DNA from: Gnetum montanum
Taxonomy: Eukaryota; Streptophyta; Gnetopsida; Gnetales; Gnetaceae
Direction of reading: 5' to 3'
Assembly: GCA_015680685.1 (NCBI GenBank)
Contig: MNCI01023415.1
Coordinates: 225,857-278,413 of the forward strand
DNA length: 52,557 nt
This document shows positions 43,120 to 52,100 of the stretch, in pieces. A model generated the notes under the pieces. That model did no database searches. It saw only the letters and a program-made list of their open reading frames with translations, and was not told where the DNA came from. Every line of letters starts with the position of its first letter. The stretch's first letter is position 1. Position numbers and translations under genes: made by a program.

Positions 43120-43914
43120 GTGTTCTTCTTCACATAAGAGAACTTCATTGCCTAGGACTAACAAAAGAGGCAATTGGTGGCATAATACACATAACCAAGA
43201 TCCACCAGTTCCTCAACAGTTTCATGTGGTATATACTCATCCTGATGAGTATGTACCCAATTTCACCTTTATTCTCCACCAAGACAAAAAACTATGTTAG
43301 AGAGACTTGGAGGGTGACATAGTGTTGCCTCCAGACCAATCAGTTCCCAACATGTTCCTTCATGCTCTCACACGAATAGGCATGCAACTTTTATATGCAG
43401 AATACGTTGCATGCAATCATGACTTAAGGAACTATCATCCCATAGAAGTGCAACATCAAAGGGACTTACGACAAGAGAGATACCATACATCTTTGAAGGG
43501 TAAATGGCCCCATGAAGCTCTACATGTTTTAAGAGAAATTGAGGATGGTGAACCTACTTCAATAGGTTCCCCACAAAATGATGTTCCTCCTCCTGACATT
43601 GGTCAAGAGGTAGTGTATCAGAACCTCCACTCCACTATTCACAACCCTGGTTCTGATACCCACAAATATGAAGTGTTCAATGAAGGAACACAAATACACA
43701 ATAAGGATAGACATTCTGATCATGATAATGATCAAGGCCAAGACCACCGAAGAGAAGGTAGAACACACCGTCATGGTGGTGGTTCTCCTTCTTCTTCACC
43801 TTCATCATTATCTTCACCCTCTCCTTTAGTGTTTGGATGCAATCATAGGGAAACCAATCGTGGGGATACGGGAAAATGACATGAAAGTCATTGATGAGAC
43901 AGTCAAGAATGAGG
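43120..43914 (+). pseudogene. Element E gag, N-terminal half, nearly open
   Basis: The start codon of the sister copies is GTG here (43120-43122), followed by the expected Ser-rich start and PRTNKRGNWW. The N-terminal domain has DPPVPQQFHVVYTHPDEYVP and FTFILHQD. One TAG at 43298-43300 replaces the Trp codon of D (HWRDLEG), then 190 codons are open to 43879: LPPDQSVPNMFLHALTRIGM, YAEYVACNHDLRNYHPIE, RQERYHTSLKGKW. A His/Asp/Arg-rich stretch (HSDHDNDQGQDHRREGRTHR) and a Ser/Pro-rich stretch follow. It is the best preserved gag start in the window. The capsid and zinc-knuckle part is lost at the junction with D. Confidence 0.8.
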
Positions 43915-43930
43915 ATGTCCCCTCTCAGAG
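43905..43930. other. Head-on junction of element E gag and inverted element D pol
   Basis: To the left, gacagtcaagaatgagga matches gag of D read from its own strand (compare 49285-49300). To the right, gtcccctctcagaggt is the reverse complement of the end of D pol, equivalent to 26212-26235 of B. No N or low-quality sign is present. The exact point is uncertain by a few bases. Confidence 0.75.
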
Positions 43931-43999
43931 GTATTATGGGCATTGGCCATTCTAAGTTCACGGAAGGGTTTGGTCTATTGCACATTGACTAGTAATCTC

Positions 44000-45230
44000 T
44001 TATCAGGGCTCTCCAATTTGTATATGGTCATGGCCCAGAAGGAAAGGTTGTATGAATAATGTAAGATCCTTTCCACAGTGTTTGAAATTTTTTGTGTTGT
44101 GGCACATGTGTGGGGTTTCAGTAGAGAACCTTATCTCCTAGTTGATACTTAACCTTTCGAATTTTTAAGTCATGACGTTGCTTGTTGTATGCGTTGTGCA
44201 ACTCATTAGATGATAGGGCAGCTAATCAATTTTCTTCTAGCACGTTTAAAGTTGCAAACCTTTGTTTTTGTGCTAGATCAAGGCCGAGATGAAGGTCACA
44301 AGCCATAGATAGCATACAGATCTCAGTTTGAATTGGAAGCTTTGGAAGTTTTCTGTACATTAACTCATCGGGAGAGTAGCCTATAGGGAGTTTCCAAGTG
44401 AAGCGGTATGCCCAAAGAGCATCATTCAGTTTAGTGCTTCAATCTCGCCTACACTTGCTAATTGTCCTTGTCAATATTTTAGTGATCTCCTTGTTAGTGA
44501 CCTCAGCTTGTCCATTAGCTTGGGGGTGATAAGGTGTAGCCAATTTATGTTTGACCTCTAAGCATTGCATTAACTTTCAAAAAGTTGCGCCTGTGAAGTG
44601 TGTTCCATTATCTGAGATAAGTGCACGTGGCACACCAAACCTATTTATGATCTTTTGTTGCAAAAATCGTGTAGCTGTAGATGATGTGCAGTCTATAATA
44701 GTAGCTACTTTGGCCCATTTCATTAGATATTCTACGGAAACAATGATGTAAGATTTTCCATTGGACATTGGTGTAATGGGCCCCATAAAGTCTATTCCCC
44801 AAATGTCGAAGGGTTCTAAAGGTTGAATCCATTTTTGTGGACCCTCCATTCTAGTAGTCATTCCCCCATCACATTGGCAATGCTCACAAGTTCAGAAAAA
44901 TTGATGGGCATCTCGACATAATGTTGGATAGTAATATCCTGCAAGCAAGATCTTAATAACCATTCATCTCCTTGCATAGTGATCCCCACAAGGGCCCTCA
45001 TGAGCATCTTGGAGAACTCTTAGTTGATCTACCTCGGGCATGCACCATCAAACCAAGCCATCAAGACACACTTTGTAAAGTTGTCTATTGATCTCCATGA
45101 AGTACTTGGCTTTGTGAAGAAATTGTTGTTTCTTCCTAAAGTCCAGCTCCTGTGGTGTTTGTTGGGTAAGGAGATAGGTGAGAATGCTACTATACCAGTT
45201 TGCTTTTGTGGGTTGGTTGTTCACTACACC
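44000..45230 (-). pseudogene. Element D integrase pseudogene
   Basis: The HHCC region is at about 44870-45010 (DAHEGPCGDHYAR and CEHCQCDGGM), with a stop inside. The core is open from 44861 to 44577: FDIWGIDFMGPITPMSNGK with the first Asp, LISDNGTHFTGATF with the second, and QAEVTNKEI with the Glu at about 44500, so the full catalytic triad is kept. LNDALWAYRFTWKLPIGYSP lies at about 44380-44440, and the YQLGDKVLY region at about 44120-44150. The C-terminal reading ends near 44000. It is the reference copy for the losses seen in A and B. Confidence 0.85.
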
Positions 45231-45668
45231 GGCAAAGAGGGCCTCATCGGGAAAATGATCAGACATTACATATTCATCCTCTTTGTTGTCCCAGCACAAT
45301 TGAGATAAATGATTTGCAACTATGTTCTTAGTGTCCTTTCGATCAATCATCATTAGATCAAACTCCTGTAGGATTACCAACCATTGTATAATACAAGGGT
45401 GAACCGTTGGCTTGTTCATGAGGAACCTGATTGCACTATGATCCATATGGATGAACACTTTATAACGTAGCACATAGTGTCTAAACTTATCCAATGCAAA
45501 CACTGCAGCCATTAATTCTTTTTCTATAGTTGTGTAGTTAAGTTGTGCACTGGAAATACTCCTTCTTGCACAGTGGATGTAGTAAGGATGTTTTTGGTCA
45601 TCTAACTGTGTAAGTACAACTCCTAAGGCATAATTGGACACGTCAGTCATTATATGGAATGGTTTGGA
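45231..45668 (-). pseudogene. Element D RNase H
   Basis: Open from 45650 through 45048, covering RNase H and the start of integrase. MTDVSNYALGVVLTQLDD has the first Asp, IEKELMAAVFALDKFRHY the Glu, IHMDHSAIRFLMNKP the third acidic residue, and IVANHLSQL has Asn where ADHLSRL has the last Asp. The QWLVILQEFDLMMIDRKD stretch is typical of this branch. A single TAG (Trp position) separates it from RT at about 45670. Apart from that stop and the Asn the domain looks whole. Confidence 0.85.
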
Positions 45669-46510
45669 CTAGTCAGGGGCTTGTAGAATGGGAGTTTCTA
45701 CAAGATTTTGTTTTAGAGCTTGGAATGCTTGTTCACATTCCCTGGTCCATTTGAATGGTGCATCCTTCTTTGTTAGCTCTACCAATGGTTTGGAAATCTT
45801 GGAGAAGTTCTCAATGAATCTCCTATAATAGCTAGTGTGTCCAAGGAATGACCGAATGTCTTTGATAGTTTCTAGTTGATGGGTGACTCCCTGCATGACC
45901 CTAACTTTATTTGGGTCTACCTCTATTCCTGAATGTGAAACCTTATGCCCAAGTACTACACCTTCTTGGACCATTAAATGGATTTTCTGCCAGTTGAGCC
46001 TTAAGTTGGTTTCTACGCATCTTTTTAGCACTTGCTCTAATCGGTCCAAGGCTTGGTCAAAACTTGTTCCATAAGTGGAGAATTTTTCCATAAAGACTTC
46101 CACTCCATTTCCTATCTACTGTTGGAATATGCTTAGAACTAAGTGTTGGAATGTGGCAGGGGCATTGCACAAGCTAAACGACATTTGTTTATACGCAAAT
46201 GTTCCCCAAGGATTAGTGAACGTTGTCTTGGCTTGATCTTTTGGGGCTATCCATATTTGTTTGTATCCACTATAACCATCCAAAAAACTAAAATAGTGAT
46301 GCCCTGCTATGGTGTCTAAGACTTGGTCAAAGAATGGCAATGGAAAGTGATCCTTAAATGTTGTCATGTTCAGCAGCCTAAAATCTATACACATCCTCCA
46401 TTTACCTCCCTTTTTAGGCACGATCACCATAGAAATGGGATATATGAACATAGCCTTAAGAAGCTGTTCTATTTCTTCCTTTACTATTTGCTTCAATTTT
46501 GGGTTCAATC
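45669..46510 (-). pseudogene. Element D reverse transcriptase pseudogene
   Basis: Two long open pieces, 46508-46116 and 46103-45669, are separated by one TAG at a Gln codon (IFQQ, stop, IGNGVE). Motifs: NPKLKQIVKEEIEQLLKAMF, MVIVPKKGGKWRMCIDFRLL, TTFKDHFPLPFFDQVLD, YSGYKQIWIAPKDQAKTTF, NAPATFQHLVLSIFQQ. The catalytic box at 46083-46094 is Phe-Met-Glu-Lys, so both aspartates are gone. LGHTSYYRRFIENFSKISKP and FKWTRECEQAFQALK end the domain. The RT is thus well preserved outside its active site. Confidence 0.85.
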
Positions 46511-46940
46511 GCCTCTACAGTTGTTTCTGAGGTTTCATGGAGGGGTCAGTGTAAATCCTATGCTAGCATATCCTAGGATCTATTCTAGTTAATTTGGGGT
46601 ATGACTAGGCAAAGGCCTTTGACCATTTGTTTATCACTTTCAGCAGTCTTTATTTTTGTTTAGGAACAAGTCTTGCATTGATGATTACCGATTTTACATT
46701 TTTGAGGGTCATATATTCCAAACTAGTGGGCAATGGTTTCAAATCTATGGGCTCTTATTTAAATTCTTCAAGAATTTCCAACTTCCCCCAGTTGATGTGT
46801 TCAAGGTTAAGGCTTGGAAGTTGGCAATAGACTTTCTCTAGTGTATCTATGCTTTCAATATAAGCACTAGCTATTCCCTTAGTTAGTTCCATGCACATTA
46901 GTGAGTTGCTCTCTTGATCAGCCATCAACCACTAGGTGTC
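46511..46940 (-). pseudogene. Element D protease-RT linker
   Basis: Polyprotein linker equivalent to 23201-23600 of B. On the minus strand the readings include a NCGKLEIL-like stretch and GYMTLKNVKSVIINARLVP, then AFAXSYPKLTRIDPRIC close to RT. Several stops are present. ORFs on the plus strand here (46627-46841) are shadows. Confidence 0.6.
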
Positions 46941-47530
46941 TTCTTGTCATGTGGCTGCTACATACAGGCACTTTTTTATATTAATGTCTTGTGCACACCA
47001 ATTGCATGCAGGCAATGCTAAACTTTGTATAACCCATGATCTTTGTACATAATTACACCCTATGTCATTGTATGTGATGCATGTAACTTCTTCTTGATCT
47101 TTCCAAAAGTGTTTTTCTTGGATATTTTTAGGAAAAGATCACAGATCCCTAGGCATGCATCTATAGTACTTAGCCATGCTCTTCCCATTATTATTGGGAA
47201 GTCCCCTTAATCATTGTTCACTTGTATCACTAGGAAATCAGCTAGATACGACCACCCACACATAGTGGTAACGATGTCCTCCACGAGTCCCAAAGGGACA
47301 GTGATGGACTGGTCAGCTAGCTTTAGGAAAATATTACTCTTCCTTAATGGAGGTAGGTTCCAGGCTTTGTACATCTCTTGTGATATTAAGTTGACTCCAG
47401 AACCTGAGTCTAGAAGAGCTTTACATGGTTTATTTCTAGCGACTTGGAGATAAATTAGGGGGCTTCCAGGATTAGAGAATTTCCTAGGAAGGTGGCCCAC
47501 ATTAATCCAGTCAGTAACAACATGTGTTAA
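46941..47530 (-). pseudogene. Element D aspartic protease pseudogene
   Basis: The frame is open from 47710 (gag linker) to 47207. SPLIYLQVARNKPCKALLDS carries the active-site Asp of an intact Asp-Ser-Gly (47402-47410 region), then GVNLISQEMYKAWNLPPL, VPLGLVEDIVTTMCGWSYLA and DFLVIQVNND. After a stop at 47207 the reading goes on with GKSMAKYYRCMPRD-type and VTCITYNDIGCN motifs to about 47050. Length and order agree with the protease of B. Confidence 0.8.
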
Positions 47531-50071
47531 CATAACTGTGTGTGTTGAGCTTGGTTTTTGGTTTGAAGGGAGCTCTAAAGCCTTATTTGATGGAGAGACG
47601 TTCAGAGGTTCAACTGCTTGTGGTTGTGAGGGTTTGGTTGGACTGTTCATTCTGAAGAAAGGTCTTCTCTTCATACGGTTGTCAGAACTAGCAGTGGATT
47701 GAAGATTCATAGCCCTTGTAGCATTGCATTGCTACAGTTGAGTGGGGAGTTCCCCTTGCATTGCTGGAGTAGGTGGTAGTGGAGCTATTGGCATGAGAGT
47801 TGCGGATGGATTTGGAGGATGGTATGTCTGTGGATTGTCTCCCCTAGAAGAAGAATTTCTATAATACTCCTAAGCTTGGTAGTGACATTGTGGTGTCACG
47901 TGACCAATAGAGTCATGTGGAGAGATTGACTGCTGCACATAGTAGCCATATGGATCCAGTTGTCGATAGGGGTATTGTTGCCTTAGTGCTGGCATTCCCC
48001 ATGATTGTGGGTATTGCCACTATTGGTGTTGTTCAAAAGGTTGTGGTGGAGTTCCACTTGGATAATACATTGAAGGTTGGTGGAACTGCCTTGGGTTACC
48101 TTGGGGATAAGGTAATCGTCAGGGTGCTTGCCGTTTGTTAAGTCGTGGGTTGAGTGCATACACCACAGAATCTTGTAGATGTGAGATCACTGGGCAACAT
48201 CCCTTAGGATGGATGTATTGGCATATCTCACATCCATCATCATTTTCCATATCTGAATCCACAACCTCTTCGATGATGGCCATTTTACCCTTACCTTTGT
48301 TACGTGCATTGTCCACTTCTCTCTTTTTCTTTTTGTCATAGTCACTACCTCGCTCCCTAGACTCCTCTACTATTTTAAGAATAGTTTTGAACCTACTATC
48401 CAGGGAGTCCCACATTTGATCTACCTTTGCCGATACTTCTGTTGTTAATTTTTTGAGCAGCAAGGTTTTCCTATTTACCATCTCTTTGAGTGGTGACTCT
48501 TCGTCCTCCTTTCAAAATCTCACTCCCATTTTTTGGAGGGAAGGATATCAATTGTACTCTTCTGCACTTTCTCTCTTACGTAGCTCCCTTTCTTCCTTGG
48601 CTACTTGCTCTAGCAATTTATGAACTTGATGAGACCTAAGCTCTGATAATCTCCCTTGGGCATATGTTCCAAGGGTTCTCCTTGTTTCATGCATAAGTCC
48701 ATGAATGAGATGGTGTAGTTGATCTCGCTGTGAATAACCGTGGCCTAGGCAATGATGTAATAGTGCATAATAACAACCCATGGTAGCATCCAAGGATTCA
48801 TGATTTCCCTGCTTCCATCCTTGGATTTGCTTTCATAGGTTAGACACTCAGGAGTACATTTGGTACTTGTCATTAAACATTTTTAACATTGTACTCCACC
48901 TCCGAATGGATTCCAGTTCTAAGGACCAGTACTAGCTTTCTGCTTCTTTTACTAGTGTCCTTGGGAACAACTTCAGTTTTTGCCATTCGTTTTCTATATT
49001 TTGCAAGGCACATACATCATGGAATTCTTGTAGGTGATTTTGAGGATCAGCATTATATCCCCCCTCAAATTGTGGGATGTTATTCATGTCTAACCTCTTG
49101 ATCCTACTATCTTTTTGGTGCCTTGTGGGAATTCTTATGGCCTCCGTTATGTCTAGCATGCTTCTAGTTGTGAGTAGGGGTTCATTGTGGTCATCTTGTT
49201 CATAGCATCTATGGTGTCTACGCAATTCTAGACTCTCCCTTCTGCCATGCCTTGATTCCTTAGAGTGCCCTCGTCCTCGTTCTTGACTATCTCATCGGTT
49301 TTTTTCACTCTGTTTACCTTTATCCTCATGGTTAGTTTCCTTATGACTAGATCCAGACACTGAAGGAGAGGGTGAATGTGATGATGAAGGTGAAGAAGAA
49401 GGAGAACCATTGCCATGATGGTGTTTTCTACCTTCTCTTCAGTGGTCTTGGCCCTGATCGTGATCACGATCAGAACATCTGCCCTTATCGTGTGTTTGTG
49501 TTCCCTCGTTGAACACTTCGTGTTCGTGGGGATCAGAACCAGGGTTGTGAACCATGGAGTGGAGGTTTTGATACACCACCTCTTGACCATCGTTAGGAGG
49601 GGGAACATCATTTGGTGGGGAACCTATTGAAGCAGGTTCACCACCCTTAATTTCACTCAAGACATGCAGAGCGTTATGGCGCCATTTATCCTTCGAGGAT
49701 GTATGATATCTCTCTTGTTACAAGTCCCTTTGAAGTTGCGCTTCTGTGGGATGGTAGTCCCTTGTGTCATGATCACATGCAACATATTCTGCATATAAAT
49801 GTGACATGCCTATTCATGAAAGAGCATGATGGAGCATGTTGGGGATTGATCGGTCTGGAGGTAACACAATGTTACCTTCCAAGTCTCTCCAATGCAGTTG
49901 TTCATCTTGATGGAGAATAAAACTAAAGTTGGATACATACTCATCATGATGAATATATACCACACGGAACTATTGAGGAACTGGTGGATCTTGGTTACGT
50001 GTGTTATGCCGCCGACTGTCTCTTGTGTTAGTCCTAGGTGGTGAAGTGCTCTTGTGCGAAGAAGAAGACAT
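47531..50071 (-). pseudogene. Element D gag pseudogene
   Basis: The ATG at 50071-50069 (MSSSSHKSTSPPRTNTRD) starts a frame that is kept for most of 2.5 kb. N-terminal domain: HHDEYVSNFSFILHQDEQLH and LPPDRSIPNMLHHAL. The acidic/His-rich linker is at 49440-49660. Capsid domain: DMNNIPQFEGGYNADPQNHL (49045-49110), EFHDVCALQNIENEWQKLKL. A coiled or helical stretch, EQVAKEERELRKRESAEEYN, is at 48548-48620, and the zinc knuckle CEICQYIHPKGC at about 48196-48232. A P/Q/Y-rich linker leads to protease. The stops are CGA, CAG or CAA codons of the sister copies turned into TGA, TAG or TAA. Confidence 0.85.
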
Positions 50072-50197
50072 TTTCGTCTTGTTCAGTGTGTAGTTTACTA
50101 TTGTCTTATCTTTTCTTGATTAACCCTAAGGGTTTGTTCTAGTGTCCCAATGATATGAATGATTTCCTATGTTCTATGTAGCGCACAAACAACTAAG
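50072..50197 (-). other. Leader of element D
   Basis: Untranslated leader between primer-binding site and gag, with the conserved cccttagggtt word (on the minus strand) also present in B and E. Confidence 0.5.
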
Positions 50198-50215
50198 TCC
50201 CTGGCAACGACGCCA
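50198..50215 (-). other. Primer-binding site of element D (tRNA-Asp type)
   Basis: The minus strand reads tggcgtcgttgccaggga, two transitions from TGGCGCCGTTGCCGGGGA, one base from the LTR end at 50217. Confidence 0.85.
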
Positions 50216-50905
50216 ATGATGAGTGGTGAGGTACCCCTACACTCAACCATACGAATATGAGCATTTCATGCACGATCTAGTTAAACTCCAAGGACTAAGT
50301 GCTTACGCACCTTAGTGGAACACTTAAAGTTAATCAATCGCTGTCTTCCTAAACTTACTTGTATTTTCATGGTTGTATGGTTAAGTAAGCTTGAGGTATA
50401 TGATTTTTATATCTTTTATCTTTTTAATGTATTATGCTAATAAGGGAAGGTGAAGAGAACTAAGTGACTAACTTTCATTAACTATTCAGTAACTAAGTTC
50501 TAATTTTTCCTAACACCAGTATCCATTTCCACTTGCCGCACACATCTTGAACCAGTGCAACGCTTCTGGGATTACCAAACACTAATCATTACTAGGCTAC
50601 CAAGCGCTGCAAACATGCTCAAAGTGGTTGTATTGAGTGCACTTAACTAGGAGAGTCAATGGTTGAGAGAGATTAATTAACTAGGAAAGCATTTAAACAT
50701 TCAACAGTAATTAATTAATATTTAGCTTAGTCCATATACTGCAAGGTTTATCATAAAGTTTGTCTTTATTGCCTTACACAAATGTGTGCTTAGGTACAAT
50801 TTGCTCAAATAAAGATCCGTTCACTTTAAGACTCTGGGATGGTAAAATTACAAGAGTTTGGATAAGGGTCTAAGCCTAACTACCTAAACCAAGGGAAGCT
50901 GCCTA

Positions 50906-50914
50906 TTATTTATA
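50906..50914 (-). promoter_or_regulatory. TATA box of element D LTR
   Basis: TATAAATAA on the minus strand, followed by taggcag, in the conserved place of the family. Confidence 0.65.
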
Positions 50915-50965
50915 GATAATAAGATGGGACGCAATATCGAGTACACGATGCTATAGGGTGGACAT

Positions 50966-50990
50966 GATATCGCGGGGCAGACGTGATATC
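50966..50990 (-). promoter_or_regulatory. GATATC words in the U3 region of D
   Basis: Two GATATC palindromes in the contexts gcgatatcacgtc and gcgatatcatgtcc stand 19 bp apart, with a variant (cgatattgcgtcc) closer to the TATA box. The arrangement corresponds to 19338-19385 in B. Confidence 0.45.
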
Positions 50991-51001
50991 GCAGCTCATC
51001 A

Positions 51002-51589
51002 TTTTGTATGCCTCTATGAAGCACCTCATGTTTAAGGAGATCCTATACATTACATAAATAGAAAAGTGATAAGGTGCTTATGAGAATACTTAACTTTAAT
51101 ATGAATTTACATGGTCCTACCTAATCATAACTAAATTACAAGAAGAGGATAATTGTGATTTCAACTCATGAGGATGTGCCATCTATGTACTTCATGTGAT
51201 TTGAACACATGGGAAATGACCTCATGGGTTCTTGGGTGGTCCCAAGGAAGAGATGCATAACATGTGGCATCTAGTACTTACATTTTGACATTCCTTTGAC
51301 ATATCCTTGCTTCTTAAATTTTAAATATAAAATTATATTATGTGACACATTATATGGAGAGTAGAAGATAAGGACCCATGCTACATAACTTATATGACAA
51401 CATAGACAATAAAGCTAACTTTTATAAAAACATGGAAAATAAAAATAATATGAGCAAAGAAAACATTAGATTACAAATATTATCAATCATTATTAGGACA
51501 CAAAAAATCCCTATGCCAACTAGTATAAGAAACCATTAGAGTTTGAGGATGGTATTTGTGTGTTTCTTTAGGTATCACTCTTGAAGGGC
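51002..51589. other. Flank between LTR D and element J
   Basis: A+T-rich sequence without a recognised gene. It does not continue the RNase H/integrase reading of element C that was interrupted at 42220. Confidence 0.4.
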
Positions 51590-51950
51590 CTAATGCGGTT
51601 TGGCTAGAAGAGGAAGTTCACACATAGGTACATTAGACCGTTTGAGATTTTGGAGAGGATTTTTAGGATCAATTACATATTGGGATTGTCATCATAATTA
51701 GCAGATGACCATGATATCTTCCAAGTGTCCATGTTAAATGAATATTTATTAGATGTTAAACATCTGAGAGAGTTGGTAGATGTACATATGCAAGCAATTG
51801 CTATGTATGTAGAGTGGATAGTTCAAATTGTAGACAAAATGGTACAACTTTATTGTAGGAAAATACCTATGTAAAGATGCTATGGAATATACATGGATTA
51901 CAAGAGGCTACTTAGAAGGTAGAGATAGAGATGTGGATTGGATCAAAGAT
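51590..51950 (+). pseudogene. Element J: C-terminal tail of a chromovirus-type integrase
   Basis: The plus strand reads RKFTHRYIRPFEILERI, then HDIFQVSMLNEYLLDV and EWIVQIVDKMVQLYCRKIPM, then a broken VKMLWNIHGLQEATW-like region. These correspond to the Arg-Phe-Gly/Leu-Ser-Pro-Arg-Tyr-Ile-Gly-Pro-Phe start, the HDVFHVSMLRKY motif and the post-integrase tail with LRNKxIPxVKVLW and EATWE of plant chromoviruses. Stops are present, and nothing of the catalytic core is seen upstream to 51002. It is a different lineage from A-E, similar in type to element I. Confidence 0.7.
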
Positions 51951-51981
51951 CTTTTAGGAGATGTGGATTGGATCAAAGATC
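51928..51981 (+). repeat. 24-bp exact direct repeat, 30-bp period
   Basis: The 24 bases from gagatgtggattg to aaagatc occur at 51928-51951 and again, unchanged, at 51958-51981, with six bases between them. Confidence 0.9.
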
Positions 51982-52100
51982 ATAATCACATAGTTGTAAG
52001 ATATCAATAGATATGTCATAAAATATCATGTCTATATATACAAATTCCTAAGATATTTTATGACATATCTATTGATATCTTACAACTATGTGATTATGAT
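51979..52100. repeat. Perfect 49-bp inverted repeat with 24-base loop
   Basis: Left arm 51979-52027 and right arm 52052-52100 are exact reverse complements. The loop is 52028-52051. The second 24-bp direct repeat ends inside the left arm. A young foldback, a small hairpin transposon, a replication template switch, or an assembly artefact are all possible. Confidence 0.9.

Larger units (their letters stand above)
42221..43914 (+). mobile_element. Element E: 5' LTR, primer-binding site and gag N-terminal half
   Basis: The 5' portion of an Athila-like element in plus orientation. It breaks off inside gag at about 43914, at a point after the motif DSQE that in D is followed by more gag, and passes without any gap into the inverted 3' end of element D pol. 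Its LTR is about 85 percent identical by hand count (last ~134 bp) to the D LTR, so the two were separate insertions. Confidence 0.8.
43915..51001 (-). mobile_element. Element D: Athila-like element, best preserved pol copy
   Basis: A minus-strand element with 5' LTR (50217-51001), tRNA-Asp-type primer-binding site, gag, protease, RT, RNase H and integrase. It lacks its 3' untranslated region and 3' LTR, being cut at about 43915. Stops are fewer than in A, B and C and mostly single-base changes. The five bases after the LTR, ttttg, do not match gctgg before E. Confidence 0.85.
50217..51001 (-). repeat. 5' LTR of element D
   Basis: The 785-bp LTR starts, on the minus strand, TGATGAGCTGCGATATCACG and ends CACCACTCATCA. 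It carries GATATC words at 50966-50971 and 50985-50990 and the TATA box at 50906-50914. It is alignable along its length with LTR E. Confidence 0.9.

Noticed and set aside
47214-48341. Plus-strand ORFs (47214-47453, 47917-48141, 48135-48341)
   Set aside because: All lie antisense to element D protease and gag, which are supported by comparison with B, C and E.
51979-52100. microRNA precursor
   Set aside because: A perfect 49-bp duplex without bulges is unlike plant microRNA precursors; recent foldback or artefact is more likely.
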